The notes beneath the pieces are model-generated. The model had not been told where the DNA came from, did not search any database, and was given only the letters and a program-made list of their open reading frames with translations. Below are positions 43,814 through 52,813 of a stretch of 64,000 nt of DNA, piece after piece. Location: the NCBI RefSeq assembly GCF_006442795.2, contig NZ_CP083956.1:5247501-5311500 (forward strand), given 5' to 3'. The translations under genes and the position numbers were made by a program. Within the stretch, counting starts at the first letter, position 1; each line of letters opens with the position of its first letter. The DNA is from Mesorhizobium sp. B1-1-8. GTDB lineage: Bacteria > Pseudomonadota > Alphaproteobacteria > Rhizobiales > Rhizobiaceae.

Positions 43814-45199
43814 ATGAGCGCCGTCCTTGACCCAGCCCCTGCGCCTCCAACGGAAATTCTGGCTTTGCTGTCGCTGCTCTGCCCGGAAGTCGCTCATGAC
43901 ATCAAGCAGAACTGGAATGCACCGGTTTCCGGTTACGCTCGCCATCTGTGGCGGCCGGTGGCAAGGCCGGTATCGAGCCCGGCGATCGCTGCCCGCTCGA
44001 TCCTGCGCGACGTCCTGCATCAGCGCCTCGGCCTGACTATGCAGTCTGCGGAGATCGGCAAGGTCCTCGAAGAGTTCGAGCGTAGACCGGTGATTCAGTC
44101 CGGCCTGCACTGCCTGCTGCTGATGGACCGGATCACCTTCGATGCCCTGCTGCTTGCCTGGCTCGGTGCGGTCGAAAACGGGCTATCGGCCTTCTTCTGC
44201 TTCATGGGAGCGACGATGACCATGGAGACAATTGGCCGGGAGGGGCCGGGATGGCTCGATGTTGGCGACGACAAGATCAACCTGTTTGGCATGGGACGCC
44301 ACAAACTGTGCCGCAAAAGCGCCTGCGTGGCCGGTCCCGTCTCCCTCAACAAGCGCGCGCTCGAAGCGGTGGGCGATGAAACGGATGCCAGCCGCTGGCT
44401 GGGCACGGTGCTTGCCAGTCGGGACAAAGTGTTTGGAACCGCCGCCGATGCGTTGACGGCCCTCAACGAGGATCTGGTTGCCAATTGGGACCGTTCCGGC
44501 ATGGCCCTGCCGGTTTTCATCGATGATCGGCTCGCCGCGGCTGCCATGGCGCGGCATCTGGAATATGACGGCAGCCTTCTTTCCAGGCTGCTCGTCGACC
44601 CCGCAAGACGCCGGCGTCTCGACCATGCCTTGCAAACGGCGGCATCGAGCCCATTTGGCAGATTCCTGCCCAATGCCACGGACTATTTCTGGGGAATCCG
44701 CGAGGAGCGTGTGCGCAAGCTCGTCATCGAGAACGGGCACCTGATCGAGCCTGACAGGCCGCATGGTCTTTCCATCCCGTTCGAGCGGACCCATCTCAGG
44801 CAGGCGCTGCTGGACGGCGTGCTGCTGCCGAACCTATTCCTGATGTTCCTCGTCCTTGCCATATTGCCGCGGGTTCGGGTCGTAGGGGGCTTGAGACAGA
44901 TTGGCTATGTAGCGCTTTTCCACTCGATCCTGCTGGATGCTCTGGACGAAACCGCGCCGGAAGAGCGCGATCTGGCTGCGGAGCTGCAGGTTCGGGAAAA
45001 TGCCTGGGGCATGCGGGTCATCGACGAAAAGATCTCGGTCCGCGAGCAGCTTGCCGGCCTTCCGGAAGGAGCGGTCTTTCCTGAGCTGCTGAGGCAATAT
45101 CGGTTGCGGACATTTGCCGAAACGACCGACGACCTGAAACTGGTTCCCGAAAACGCCCGATGGCGCAAGATCGGCAGAGCAGAGATCAAGGCGACCTAA
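43814..45199 (+). CDS. Unrecognised 461-residue protein
   Basis: I do not recognise this family. The protein has no signal peptide. It has two hydrophobic stretches: one near residues 105-140 (LLLAWLGAVENGLSAFFCFM) and one near 340-360 (LLPNLFLMFLVLAILPRV), so weak membrane association is possible. The region between contains Cys and Lys in GMGRHKLCRKSACV. Codon use and GC bias resemble neighbouring genes. The ATG follows GACGGGAACA. It is bracketed by repeat A ten bases upstream and repeat B starting at its stop codon, which is notable. Function unknown. Confidence 0.7.
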   Translation: MSAVLDPAPAPPTEILALLSLLCPEVAHDIKQNWNAPVSGYARHLWRPVARPVSSPAIAARSILRDVLHQRLGLTMQSAEIGKVLEEFERRPVIQSGLHCLLLMDRITFDALLLAWLGAVENGLSAFFCFMGATMTMETIGREGPGWLDVGDDKINLFGMGRHKLCRKSACVAGPVSLNKRALEAVGDETDASRWLGTVLASRDKVFGTAADALTALNEDLVANWDRSGMALPVFIDDRLAAAAMARHLEYDGSLLSRLLVDPARRRRLDHALQTAASSPFGRFLPNATDYFWGIREERVRKLVIENGHLIEPDRPHGLSIPFERTHLRQALLDGVLLPNLFLMFLVLAILPRVRVVGGLRQIGYVALFHSILLDALDETAPEERDLAAELQVRENAWGMRVIDEKISVREQLAGLPEGAVFPELLRQYRLRTFAETTDDLKLVPENARWRKIGRAEIKAT

Positions 45200-45324
45200 A
45201 GCGTTTCACCGTTTCACGGAAACGGCGAAACACTCTATCTCTTTGTTTTACGCAATTCCGGACGGAAGGCTACGGCGAAGTCGCCGAGCCTAACCGTGTC
45301 ATACTTTTCCTGGAATTGCTCTAA
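45199..45324. repeat. Palindromic repeat, family B, copy 2
   Basis: A full copy: a stem of GTTTCACCGTTTC with GAAACGGCGAAAC at the left, then CTCTTTGTTTTACGCAATTCCGGACGG, and at the right TTTTCCTGGAATTGCTCT. It begins at the stop codon of the gene at 43814. Between the conserved blocks is a 30-base stretch not shared with copy 3. Confidence 0.82.
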
Positions 45325-45341
45325 GCCTCGCTTCACGCGCT

Positions 45342-48251
45342 TCATTCGAGCACGGCCTCGACGATGGCAACAAAGTCGTCGAGCGAGCGATCCCCGCGAA
45401 TCTCGATGCGCGGAAGGTCGATGGGATCGCCATCGAGGCCCGCCGGCCCGTGTCTGCCGCCAAAGCCGATCCGGTAGCCGCACTCCCTTGCCAGCCGGCC
45501 AAGCCGTCGGTCGGTGACCGAGTAGGGTGCAGCGAACGCCGTGGTTGGCCGACCGGTCCATTTTTCGATGAACATGCGAGAGCGCAGGAGCTCGGCGGCC
45601 AGCTCGGAGCTCGACAGACCGTCGATCGCGCGATGCGTCGCCAGATGGCTTCCGAAGAACGCACCTTCGCCGGCGAGGCGCCGCACCGTCGCGGCGTCCA
45701 TAAGCGGCGCCGGCGGACCGCTGATGGCGTCCCACTGAGCACTTTCACCCACCAAGTCCGTCACCAGGAACACTTCCGCGGTCAGGTCGTTCTTGCGCAA
45801 AGTCGGCCAGGCATGGTCAGCAAAGTTCTGGAAGCCGTCGTCGAAGGTGATGAGCACCGGGCGGCCGGCAAAAGGTTGACGGTTGGCGATGAGCCGTTCC
45901 AGCTGCTCTGACGAAATCGCGTGAAAGCCATTGGCGCGCAGCCATGCCATCTGGCTGCCGAATGCGGCGGGCGTGCACCGAAAACGGGCGAGCGCGGCCG
46001 GACCATCGTCGGCGACGCTGTGATACATGAGGACAGGGATACGCTGCCGCCGCTCGCTGCGCGCGACATCGCGGCGCAAGGCGTGCGCCCCGCCCCAGAC
46101 GATCCTTCGCGCGACCCCAACGTCGACAGGCGCGCGGATTGGCACATGATCAATCATCGGTTCCGTCGCCACATCGCCTGGTGACTGGCGGCGGAAGCGG
46201 TCTATGCGATAGAGCTCGGTCTGGATCGATTGCTCGAGAACAAGGCCTTCGGTCGCTGCCAGTGTCTCTGAGATCGCTTGTGCACCGAATGTATTCCAGT
46301 CGAAGCCCGTCCTTTCAGGATTGTCACGGAGCACGAATGCGTGTGCGCTGATGAAACTGCCGCCGGGGGCCAGTGCCTCAACGAGTTTTTTGGCGACGCG
46401 CCGCAACTCGGCGAGATCCTCCAGGTAATAGAGCACTTCCGAACAGACGATCAGGTCCATCTCACCCGGCAAGGTATCCGTGGAGAAATCCAGTGTGCCG
46501 AACTCTACATTCGGCTGATCGCCGCATCGCGCGCGCGCCCGCCCGATGGCTACGGCCGAGATGTCGGTCGCGGTCAAATGGCCCACTCGCGGCGCCAGCT
46601 GCCGCGTGAAGTGACCCTCCGCGCAGGCCAGCTCAAGCGCCCGTGCGATGGGACCGGCAGGCAGAATTTCGAGCTGCCGCTCATATTTTTCCTGCTCATA
46701 GGGCGAATTATAGTTCCAGGGATCCTCGGTCGCGAAATGGCGATCCCAGAACGACGACGTGCGATCATTGTCGTGCCCATCCGCGGCCGGTGCTCGGCGC
46801 GGCGCTGCAAGGGGCTCTGCAGCTTCGGCGCTCGACCGAACCAGCTCTTGCGCTTCCGTGGCCAATCGCGCGAGTTCGCCGAAATGGCTGTCCGCATCAG
46901 GCCGGCGTCCCGCCATGGACAACGATGCCTCGGCTGCAAAAATGGATTTGCTTACTAGCCGCTCAGGAGGCACGACATTCAGGATCAATTCAATCCAATG
47001 ACGCGTTGTCACTTTCCCGAGCACGCCGAATTGCACGCGAGCCTCGATCTGGCCATCGATCATCAGACAGGCATAGATTTGATCGATACCTTGCGGAAGC
47101 TCGATCGCGGTCGGATTTCGGGCGTCGACGCGAATTCCGAGTGTCCGCGCCAGTCTGCGCGGCGCGGCAAGGTCGTCGAACTCGAGAAGCATTTGCTCAA
47201 GGTGATACTGGACCCGGCGACCCGCTACGGGATCACCCCAGACTTCGCCGAGTTTGATGATCAACTCGGTGAGGGAGCCGCCGAACCTGTCCCACCTGGC
47301 AGCCAATTGGGTTGGCACGGACAGGCTTCCTACCATAAGGCCATCGAAGATCACCTTGGCGATCTCATGCGACCACTTGCGTCCTGCCGGGAGCGCGTGC
47401 AGGGATTGCGGGTTGATCGAGCGCGAGCCGCAGCCGCAATCCGACGCGGCGTTCCACAATGCGAACCACGCGAGTGCTGCGGAAGCGGTGCCACCGTTCG
47501 CATCGATCGCTCCATTGGCGTGTGCCGATGCCGGGTGTTTGACCCTGGGATCAGGAGAAAAGCCGCGGGCGATCACGATTTCCGCATCGGCCGTCATCTG
47601 CGTCGAATTGCGGGAGAGCGCGTTGGGGCTGACCCGATAGAAAGCGAGCGGCTCGTCGACCATCACCCAATTTTTGCCGAGACGTGCGAGGCGCTGCCAC
47701 AGATCCCAGTCTTCGCAGGTGCGCAGCGACACGTCGAAACCGCCCAGCTCGACGATTGTCTCCCGGTCGACCAGCAGCGCGTGAGTGCAAATTGCACACC
47801 GGCGGGCGAATGTTTCGAAGGGCCCGATCGCAACCTCCGTCGAGATGCTCGACGGGGTAAGTTCGCCATCGGGCATCACGCGCCGAGAACCGCAATAGGC
47901 GGCCACTGCATCGGGAGCACTTTTCAGCGCGGCCAGCATTTTCGCAAGGAAGCTGGCGTCCACCCAATCGTCCGCATCCAGAAACATGAGCCAGCGACCG
48001 CGCGCCGTCGAAATCCCGCTATTGCGCGCGCCGGCGGGGCTATAGGCGCAAGACCTCAACGTCCGAAATCGGGCATCGCGCTCTACATATCCGGCAATGA
48101 TCGCTGGGGTGCGGTCCGTCGAAGCGTCGTCGACGATGATCGCCTCCCAATCCACTATTCCCTGGTCGAGAAGGCAATCGAGCGCGCGCGCCAGTGTAGC
48201 CTCCGCGTTGCGCGCAGGAACCACGATTGAAACCAAGGGATCATGCGCCAC
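45342..48251 (-). CDS. Fusion: GT2 glycosyltransferase, NodS-like methyltransferase, NodB-like deacetylase
   Basis: A 969-residue multidomain protein from GTG 48251. Residues 1-240 are a family 2 glycosyltransferase (SIVVPARNAEATL, then the metal-binding LDADDW at 91-96). Residues about 240-490 are unrecognised. Residues about 495-700 are a methyltransferase resembling NodS: DPWNYNSPYEQEKYERQL and LELACAEGHFTRQL. Residues about 735-969 are a polysaccharide deacetylase with IPVLMYHSV, ITFDDGFQN, and the metal pair SHLATH. All catalytic motifs are kept. No signal peptide is seen. The three activities are those used for Nod-factor-like chitooligosaccharides, but no NodA or NodC gene is nearby, so another N-acetylated glycan is more likely. 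Confidence 0.9.
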   Translation of the reverse strand: MAHDPLVSIVVPARNAEATLARALDCLLDQGIVDWEAIIVDDASTDRTPAIIAGYVERDARFRTLRSCAYSPAGARNSGISTARGRWLMFLDADDWVDASFLAKMLAALKSAPDAVAAYCGSRRVMPDGELTPSSISTEVAIGPFETFARRCAICTHALLVDRETIVELGGFDVSLRTCEDWDLWQRLARLGKNWVMVDEPLAFYRVSPNALSRNSTQMTADAEIVIARGFSPDPRVKHPASAHANGAIDANGGTASAALAWFALWNAASDCGCGSRSINPQSLHALPAGRKWSHEIAKVIFDGLMVGSLSVPTQLAARWDRFGGSLTELIIKLGEVWGDPVAGRRVQYHLEQMLLEFDDLAAPRRLARTLGIRVDARNPTAIELPQGIDQIYACLMIDGQIEARVQFGVLGKVTTRHWIELILNVVPPERLVSKSIFAAEASLSMAGRRPDADSHFGELARLATEAQELVRSSAEAAEPLAAPRRAPAADGHDNDRTSSFWDRHFATEDPWNYNSPYEQEKYERQLEILPAGPIARALELACAEGHFTRQLAPRVGHLTATDISAVAIGRARARCGDQPNVEFGTLDFSTDTLPGEMDLIVCSEVLYYLEDLAELRRVAKKLVEALAPGGSFISAHAFVLRDNPERTGFDWNTFGAQAISETLAATEGLVLEQSIQTELYRIDRFRRQSPGDVATEPMIDHVPIRAPVDVGVARRIVWGGAHALRRDVARSERRQRIPVLMYHSVADDGPAALARFRCTPAAFGSQMAWLRANGFHAISSEQLERLIANRQPFAGRPVLITFDDGFQNFADHAWPTLRKNDLTAEVFLVTDLVGESAQWDAISGPPAPLMDAATVRRLAGEGAFFGSHLATHRAIDGLSSSELAAELLRSRMFIEKWTGRPTTAFAAPYSVTDRRLGRLARECGYRIGFGGRHGPAGLDGDPIDLPRIEIRGDRSLDDFVAIVEAVLE

Positions 48252-48562
48252 GCCGTCTTACCCGCGCCTGGACCATATCCTGTGCCTGGTAGATCTGCCG
48301 GGGGATGCTGGCAAGCGTTGCGCCGATGATTTGCCCGGCATCGAACATCGGTGCCACGAATGACGGCATCGGACGGCAGCACTGCTCTGTCAAGATCGGA
48401 GACGAATTAGAGGCAGGCAAAAAGGACTTGAAGACAGGGTTGAACGGCAAGCGCTCGATGCCGCTTGCCGGTCGACGGCTATCGGTTCATCCTTGTGAAT
48501 ACCCTGGCCGTGAAGTGCATAGCGAGATTATGTCGTCACGGCCGCTGGTGAGGTCTTGTTCC
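48252..48562. other. Divergent intergenic region before the cyclase-AAA gene
   Basis: These 311 bases lie between two divergent genes. The plus-strand frame is open all the way (back to 48305), but residues before the ATG at 48563 lack the zinc-ribbon pattern and look noncoding. I expect promoters here; no clear motif stands out. Confidence 0.4.
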
Positions 48563-51500
48563 ATGGACTGCTCGGGCTGCGGTTTCCAGGTTGAGAGCGG
48601 TTACGCCTTCTGTCCGAAGTGCGGCAGGCGCCAGCCCGTGCCATGCGCCGGTTGCGGATACCTCTGCGCGCCTGATTTCGAGTTCTGTCCGAAATGTGGG
48701 GCAAGCGTCGGTGCGCCCGCAAAAGCCGTCGAACGGCCTGCTCCGACAACCCGGACCATCGTGCCGCCTTCCCGAACTCCGTCGCTGCTTGCGAACATCG
48801 AAGGCGAAGAAGGGCTGCATCCCGTCTCTGACGCCGATCGCCGCACGGTGACGGTCCTGTTCGCCGACCTTTGCGGCTTCACCACACTCAGCGAGCAACT
48901 CGACCCCGAGGTCATGCAAGCGCTGCAGAACGAACTGTTCAAGGAGTTGACGGCGGCCGTGCGAAACTTTGGTGGTTTCGTCGACAAATTCATGGGCGAT
49001 GCCCTGCTTGCTTTGTTCGGCGCGCCGGTCGCGCATGAGGACGATCCGGAACGTGCGCTCCGCGCCGCTCTCGACATGATCGCCCGGACGGCGCGGCTCG
49101 GCGAAAGCGCCCCCCAATCCGGTTCGCCTCTGTTACTCCACATCGGCATAAACACTGGTCCGGTCGTCACTGGCGGATTGGGCATCGGGACCGCCAAATC
49201 CTACTCGGTGACCGGCGACACAGTGAATACGGCGCAGCGCCTGCAATCGCTGGCCGCACCGGGTGAGGTGCTGGTCGGCGAGCTCACTCACAGGCTGACC
49301 CGGCATGCCTTCTCCTACGAGTCGCTGGGCGATGTCGGGCTTCGAGGCAAGGCTGGCAGTGTGCTCGTCCATCGGCTGGGCGGACCGCTTGCGGCGCCGC
49401 GCGCGGCGCGCGGGCTGGAGGCGCTCGGCCTCAGCGCGCCGATAATTGGTCGTGGCGCGGAGCTCAATAGAATGCTGGCGTGCCTTGACCAGGCGTGCGG
49501 CGGCTCGGCCCAACTTGTCCGCCTCGTCGGAGAAGCCGGTATCGGGAAATCGCGGCTGGTGAAGGAGTTCGTGGCCCGCGTCGGCGACGAGGATCGTTTT
49601 CGCAACGTCGCCGTGCGGCAGGCCACGTGCTCACCGCTGGGCGAGCAATCGTTTGGCGCCTTGGGCGCAGTGGTGCGCAGCGCCGCCGGGGTGATGCAAA
49701 ACGACAATGGGGAGGAAATGCGGGGGAAGCTCGCAGGCTTGCTTACCGATCTCGGCCTGCAGGGCGAGGAGGCGAAGCGGCTGATGCCTTTGCTCTACCA
49801 TGTTCTTGGCATTGGTGACCCCGACGTCACCTTGCAGCATGTCGAGCCCGAGCAGTTGCGGCGGCAAATTCTCTACGCGGTCCACACAATCATGGAACGG
49901 CGGCTTGCGTTGTCGCCGCTGTTGATTGTCGTCGAAGACCTGCACTGGGCCGACGCCGTGTCGCTCGAGGCACTGCGTTTCGTGATGGACAGGTTGGAAC
50001 GCACGCGGTTGATGCTGCTGGTCACGCATCGTCCGGCGCCGGACAACGGCCAGCTCGACTCAAGCCGGGTCAGTCACACAGCGCTCAGGCTTTCGCCGCT
50101 CAACGATGATGACGGGCGCAGCCTGCTGGCGGCGCTGTTCGGCGAGAGCTGGGTAAACTCCGCAGGCGGGCTTCTCGACCAGATCCTCGAACGCGCGGGC
50201 GGCAATCCCCTTTTCGTGGAGGAGATCGTTCGCGGCCTGATCGATCGCGGTCTTCTGATGCGCGAAGGCCAGCGATGGCGGACTGCGGCAGGCGAAGTCG
50301 CAACCGGCATTCCCGCCACCATCCAGGCAATGTTGCTTGCCCGCGTCGACCGGCTGCCCCAGGAGGTGCGCCGGTTGGCCCAGGAAGCCGCGGTAATCGG
50401 TCCGCGCTTCGATGCCACACTTCTGAAAACCGTGACAGCCGATCCCGGCCGCTTGGAGGCCGGCTGCGAACTGCTTTGCGATGCGGAAATCATCGAGGAA
50501 GTTGCCGGATCAGGCTCGGTCTCGTCGCAAAGCTACCGCTTTACGCAAACGTTGCTGCAGGATGTGATCTATCAGAATCTGCTCCTGCAACGCCGGACCG
50601 ACATTCATGGGCGGGTCGGTGCCGCCTTGGAGCAACTGTACGGCGACAAGCCGGAACGGCTCGAGGATTTGACCGTGCTCGGTCATCATTTCGCACAGAG
50701 CGCCGAGCGCGAGAAGGGCGCGCATTACCTGCTGGCGGCGGGCGATCGCGCTCGCATGATATACGCCAATGACGATGCCCTTCGTTTCTACGAGCGAGCA
50801 CTGACTGCGCTGGGCGCGATCGGGCAAACACCGCTCAAACTGGCTATTGCCGAGCGCATTGCCGATTTGAGCGGTCCGGCAGGCCGCCGCGAGATCGCGC
50901 ACCACCACTACGAGACGGTGTTGCAGGCATACCGCGAGGCAGCCGATCGTGTCGCTTCGGCGCGCGTTTTGCGGAAGATCGGTCGCCTGCTATGGGACGT
51001 CGGCAAGCGGGACAACGCAGAATCCCGCTACGCTGAAGCGGCAGCGCTCCTTGATGGAGCGGATGCCCCGGTCGAGCAGGCGCATCTCTGGCAAGAACGT
51101 GGCCGACAGGCGTTCCGCAGTGGAGATCACGCTCTCGCGGCAAAATGGGCGGACGCGGCGCTGGATTGCGTACGCAGTCTGGCGACGGAGCATGTCTCCG
51201 AGGGAGGGCGTGACGCCACTCTTGTGACCGCCGAGGCACTCAATACCAAGGCTGTCGCGCTGGCTCGCCTTGGGCGAGATCTTGAAGCGGTGCGTCAGAT
51301 TGAGCGTAGTATCGAACTGGCCGAAGACGCCGGTCTACTGGGCACGGCCTGCCGCGGCTACACCAATCTCGGCGTGCTTTATACGACCATCGATCCGACA
51401 CGGGCCATAGAGGTCTGTCGGCGCGGTCTTGAAGTGGCGCGCCGTATTGGCGATTTGGGCTTCCAGGCGCGCCTCCTCGCCAATCTGGCGGTCGCTTGTT

Positions 51501-51859
51501 GTACCTTTACGGATCGCTGTCCAACGGAGGGCGTGCCTGCCGCCGAGAAGGCCATCGAGATCGACCGGGCGCTCGACCAGCGCGAGCACCTGCCGGTGCC
51601 GTTGATCGTGCTTGGGCAGATCCACCAGTGCAACGGCCGTCCGGAGCTGGCGGTTAGCTTGTTCAACCAAGCACTGGAGGTAGCCCGCGAGACGGGCGAA
51701 CCCCAACAGCTGTTTCCGTGCTATGATGGTCTTGCGACGCTTAATCTCGACCTCGACAATCTGGCCGAGGCCGACCGGTACTTTTCCCTGGCGCAGGGTA
51801 TATGCGCCCAGCACGGGCTCGACCCGGAAGCGCTTGTGGTGCTGCCTTTTCTCGACTAG
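48563..51859 (+). CDS. Zinc-ribbon class III cyclase fused to AAA ATPase and TPR repeats
   Basis: About 1098 residues. It opens with two zinc ribbons (MDCSGCGF, FCPKCGRR, CAGCGYLC, FCPKCGAS), followed by a class III cyclase domain near residues 85-275: FADLCGFT and FMGDAL give metal aspartates, a lysine precedes FMGD, and TGDTVNTAQRL gives the Asn and Arg, while the adenine position is Ser as in IIIb cyclases. An AAA ATPase follows (Walker A GEAGIGKS, Walker B LLIVVEDLHWAD), then TPR-like helical repeats to the end. This layout is like bacterial CyaC/LuxR-type STAND regulators. The ATG at 48563 has GGTGAGG nine bases upstream, better than the ATG at 48530. Confidence 0.9.
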   Translation: MDCSGCGFQVESGYAFCPKCGRRQPVPCAGCGYLCAPDFEFCPKCGASVGAPAKAVERPAPTTRTIVPPSRTPSLLANIEGEEGLHPVSDADRRTVTVLFADLCGFTTLSEQLDPEVMQALQNELFKELTAAVRNFGGFVDKFMGDALLALFGAPVAHEDDPERALRAALDMIARTARLGESAPQSGSPLLLHIGINTGPVVTGGLGIGTAKSYSVTGDTVNTAQRLQSLAAPGEVLVGELTHRLTRHAFSYESLGDVGLRGKAGSVLVHRLGGPLAAPRAARGLEALGLSAPIIGRGAELNRMLACLDQACGGSAQLVRLVGEAGIGKSRLVKEFVARVGDEDRFRNVAVRQATCSPLGEQSFGALGAVVRSAAGVMQNDNGEEMRGKLAGLLTDLGLQGEEAKRLMPLLYHVLGIGDPDVTLQHVEPEQLRRQILYAVHTIMERRLALSPLLIVVEDLHWADAVSLEALRFVMDRLERTRLMLLVTHRPAPDNGQLDSSRVSHTALRLSPLNDDDGRSLLAALFGESWVNSAGGLLDQILERAGGNPLFVEEIVRGLIDRGLLMREGQRWRTAAGEVATGIPATIQAMLLARVDRLPQEVRRLAQEAAVIGPRFDATLLKTVTADPGRLEAGCELLCDAEIIEEVAGSGSVSSQSYRFTQTLLQDVIYQNLLLQRRTDIHGRVGAALEQLYGDKPERLEDLTVLGHHFAQSAEREKGAHYLLAAGDRARMIYANDDALRFYERALTALGAIGQTPLKLAIAERIADLSGPAGRREIAHHHYETVLQAYREAADRVASARVLRKIGRLLWDVGKRDNAESRYAEAAALLDGADAPVEQAHLWQERGRQAFRSGDHALAAKWADAALDCVRSLATEHVSEGGRDATLVTAEALNTKAVALARLGRDLEAVRQIERSIELAEDAGLLGTACRGYTNLGVLYTTIDPTRAIEVCRRGLEVARRIGDLGFQARLLANLAVACCTFTDRCPTEGVPAAEKAIEIDRALDQREHLPVPLIVLGQIHQCNGRPELAVSLFNQALEVARETGEPQQLFPCYDGLATLNLDLDNLAEADRYFSLAQGICAQHGLDPEALVVLPFLD

Positions 51860-51878
51860 CCGGGATGGGAGGTTGGAA

Positions 51879-52559
51879 ATGTCCGCGCCTAGTGACTTGT
51901 TACCGCTTCAACCGGGCGACCGTGCGCCGAACGTCGTGCTCGACGCCATCACCCAGGAAGGCAAGATCGCGCTTGACGACTTTCGCGGACAAAAACCGGT
52001 GCTGGTCGGCTTGTTTCGAGGCCTGCATTGTGCGTTTTGCCGGCGCCATATCGCCGCCCAGGCGCGGCTTGATCCAGAGCTGCGCGAAAAGGGCGTGGGG
52101 AGCCTGACGGTTGTCAACACGCCGATCGAGCGAGCGCGTCTCTATTTCCGCTACCACCCGATGCCGAATCTGCTTGCGGCCTCGGACCCCGAACGCGCTT
52201 CACATCGTGCCTTTGGATTGCCCAATCTCGAATTCACCCAAGACGAGACGATCTGGCCATACAAGGTCTCGATGGCAGCGGCAAAGGGAATGCGGGTCGA
52301 GATGCCGAGCGAGTTGCCCGGTCCAATGGATCCTTTTGCAGCCAGCGAATTCCTCGACAGGAAGGACCATTACGAAGTGACCGAAGCCGACCAGCAGATG
52401 ATGGCAACGGGACACGGACAACTGATCGGTCAGTTCCTGCTGGACCGGCAAGGGATCGTCCGCTGGAGCTTCACGGAGGTTCCAGAGGGTGGGCGATACA
52501 TGTTTGCGGCGGCAAACCCGCAGGAGCTGATGTCAGCCGTGTCCCAAGTGGCCCAGTAG
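51879..52559 (+). CDS. AhpC/TSA-like peroxiredoxin-family protein
   Basis: A 226-residue thioredoxin-fold protein. The active-site segment is HCAFCRRH, a CxxC following FRGLHC, and the opening LQPGDRAPNVVL is standard for the peroxiredoxin/redoxin group. The ATG at 51879 has a textbook GGGAGG site. It starts 20 bases after the cyclase-AAA stop codon, so it is likely co-transcribed. The CxxC pattern rather than a single PxxxTxxC cysteine suggests thiol-disulfide exchange more than classic peroxidase activity. Confidence 0.85.
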   Translation: MSAPSDLLPLQPGDRAPNVVLDAITQEGKIALDDFRGQKPVLVGLFRGLHCAFCRRHIAAQARLDPELREKGVGSLTVVNTPIERARLYFRYHPMPNLLAASDPERASHRAFGLPNLEFTQDETIWPYKVSMAAAKGMRVEMPSELPGPMDPFAASEFLDRKDHYEVTEADQQMMATGHGQLIGQFLLDRQGIVRWSFTEVPEGGRYMFAAANPQELMSAVSQVAQ

Positions 52560-52813
52560 ACTTGCAAACGAGCTAGACCCACTCGTGCTGCGGGCCTGCG
52601 ATCCTGGTGCCGAGCGCGTTCTAGATCGGAGGCCCGGGCAAGGTGGGAATGTCTTCCCCCCCCCGGCTAAAATAAACATCGCCAGATACCCGGCGCAACG
52701 GTCCAGCTTCGGAACGATGAAGTCTTGCAGCGCAGTATCGGCTTCTTCAAGGTAGGAGCAGTGGCGGGCATGGATGTCATTGCTTGCCGATTTGGCCGGA
52801 AGGTTACAGCACG

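Noticed and set aside
46998..48230. Plus-strand open frame of 410 codons opposite the GT2 fusion
   Set aside because: Antisense to the glycosyltransferase domain, with unnatural composition rich in Arg, His and Cys.
45342..48251. Nod-factor biosynthesis locus
   Set aside because: Domains resemble NodB and NodS, but no NodA, NodC, NodD or nod-box is visible, so symbiotic function is not claimed.
52656..52664. Run of nine C bases as a phase-variation tract
   Set aside because: It lies between genes, about 150 bases before any plausible start codon, and does not switch a visible frame.
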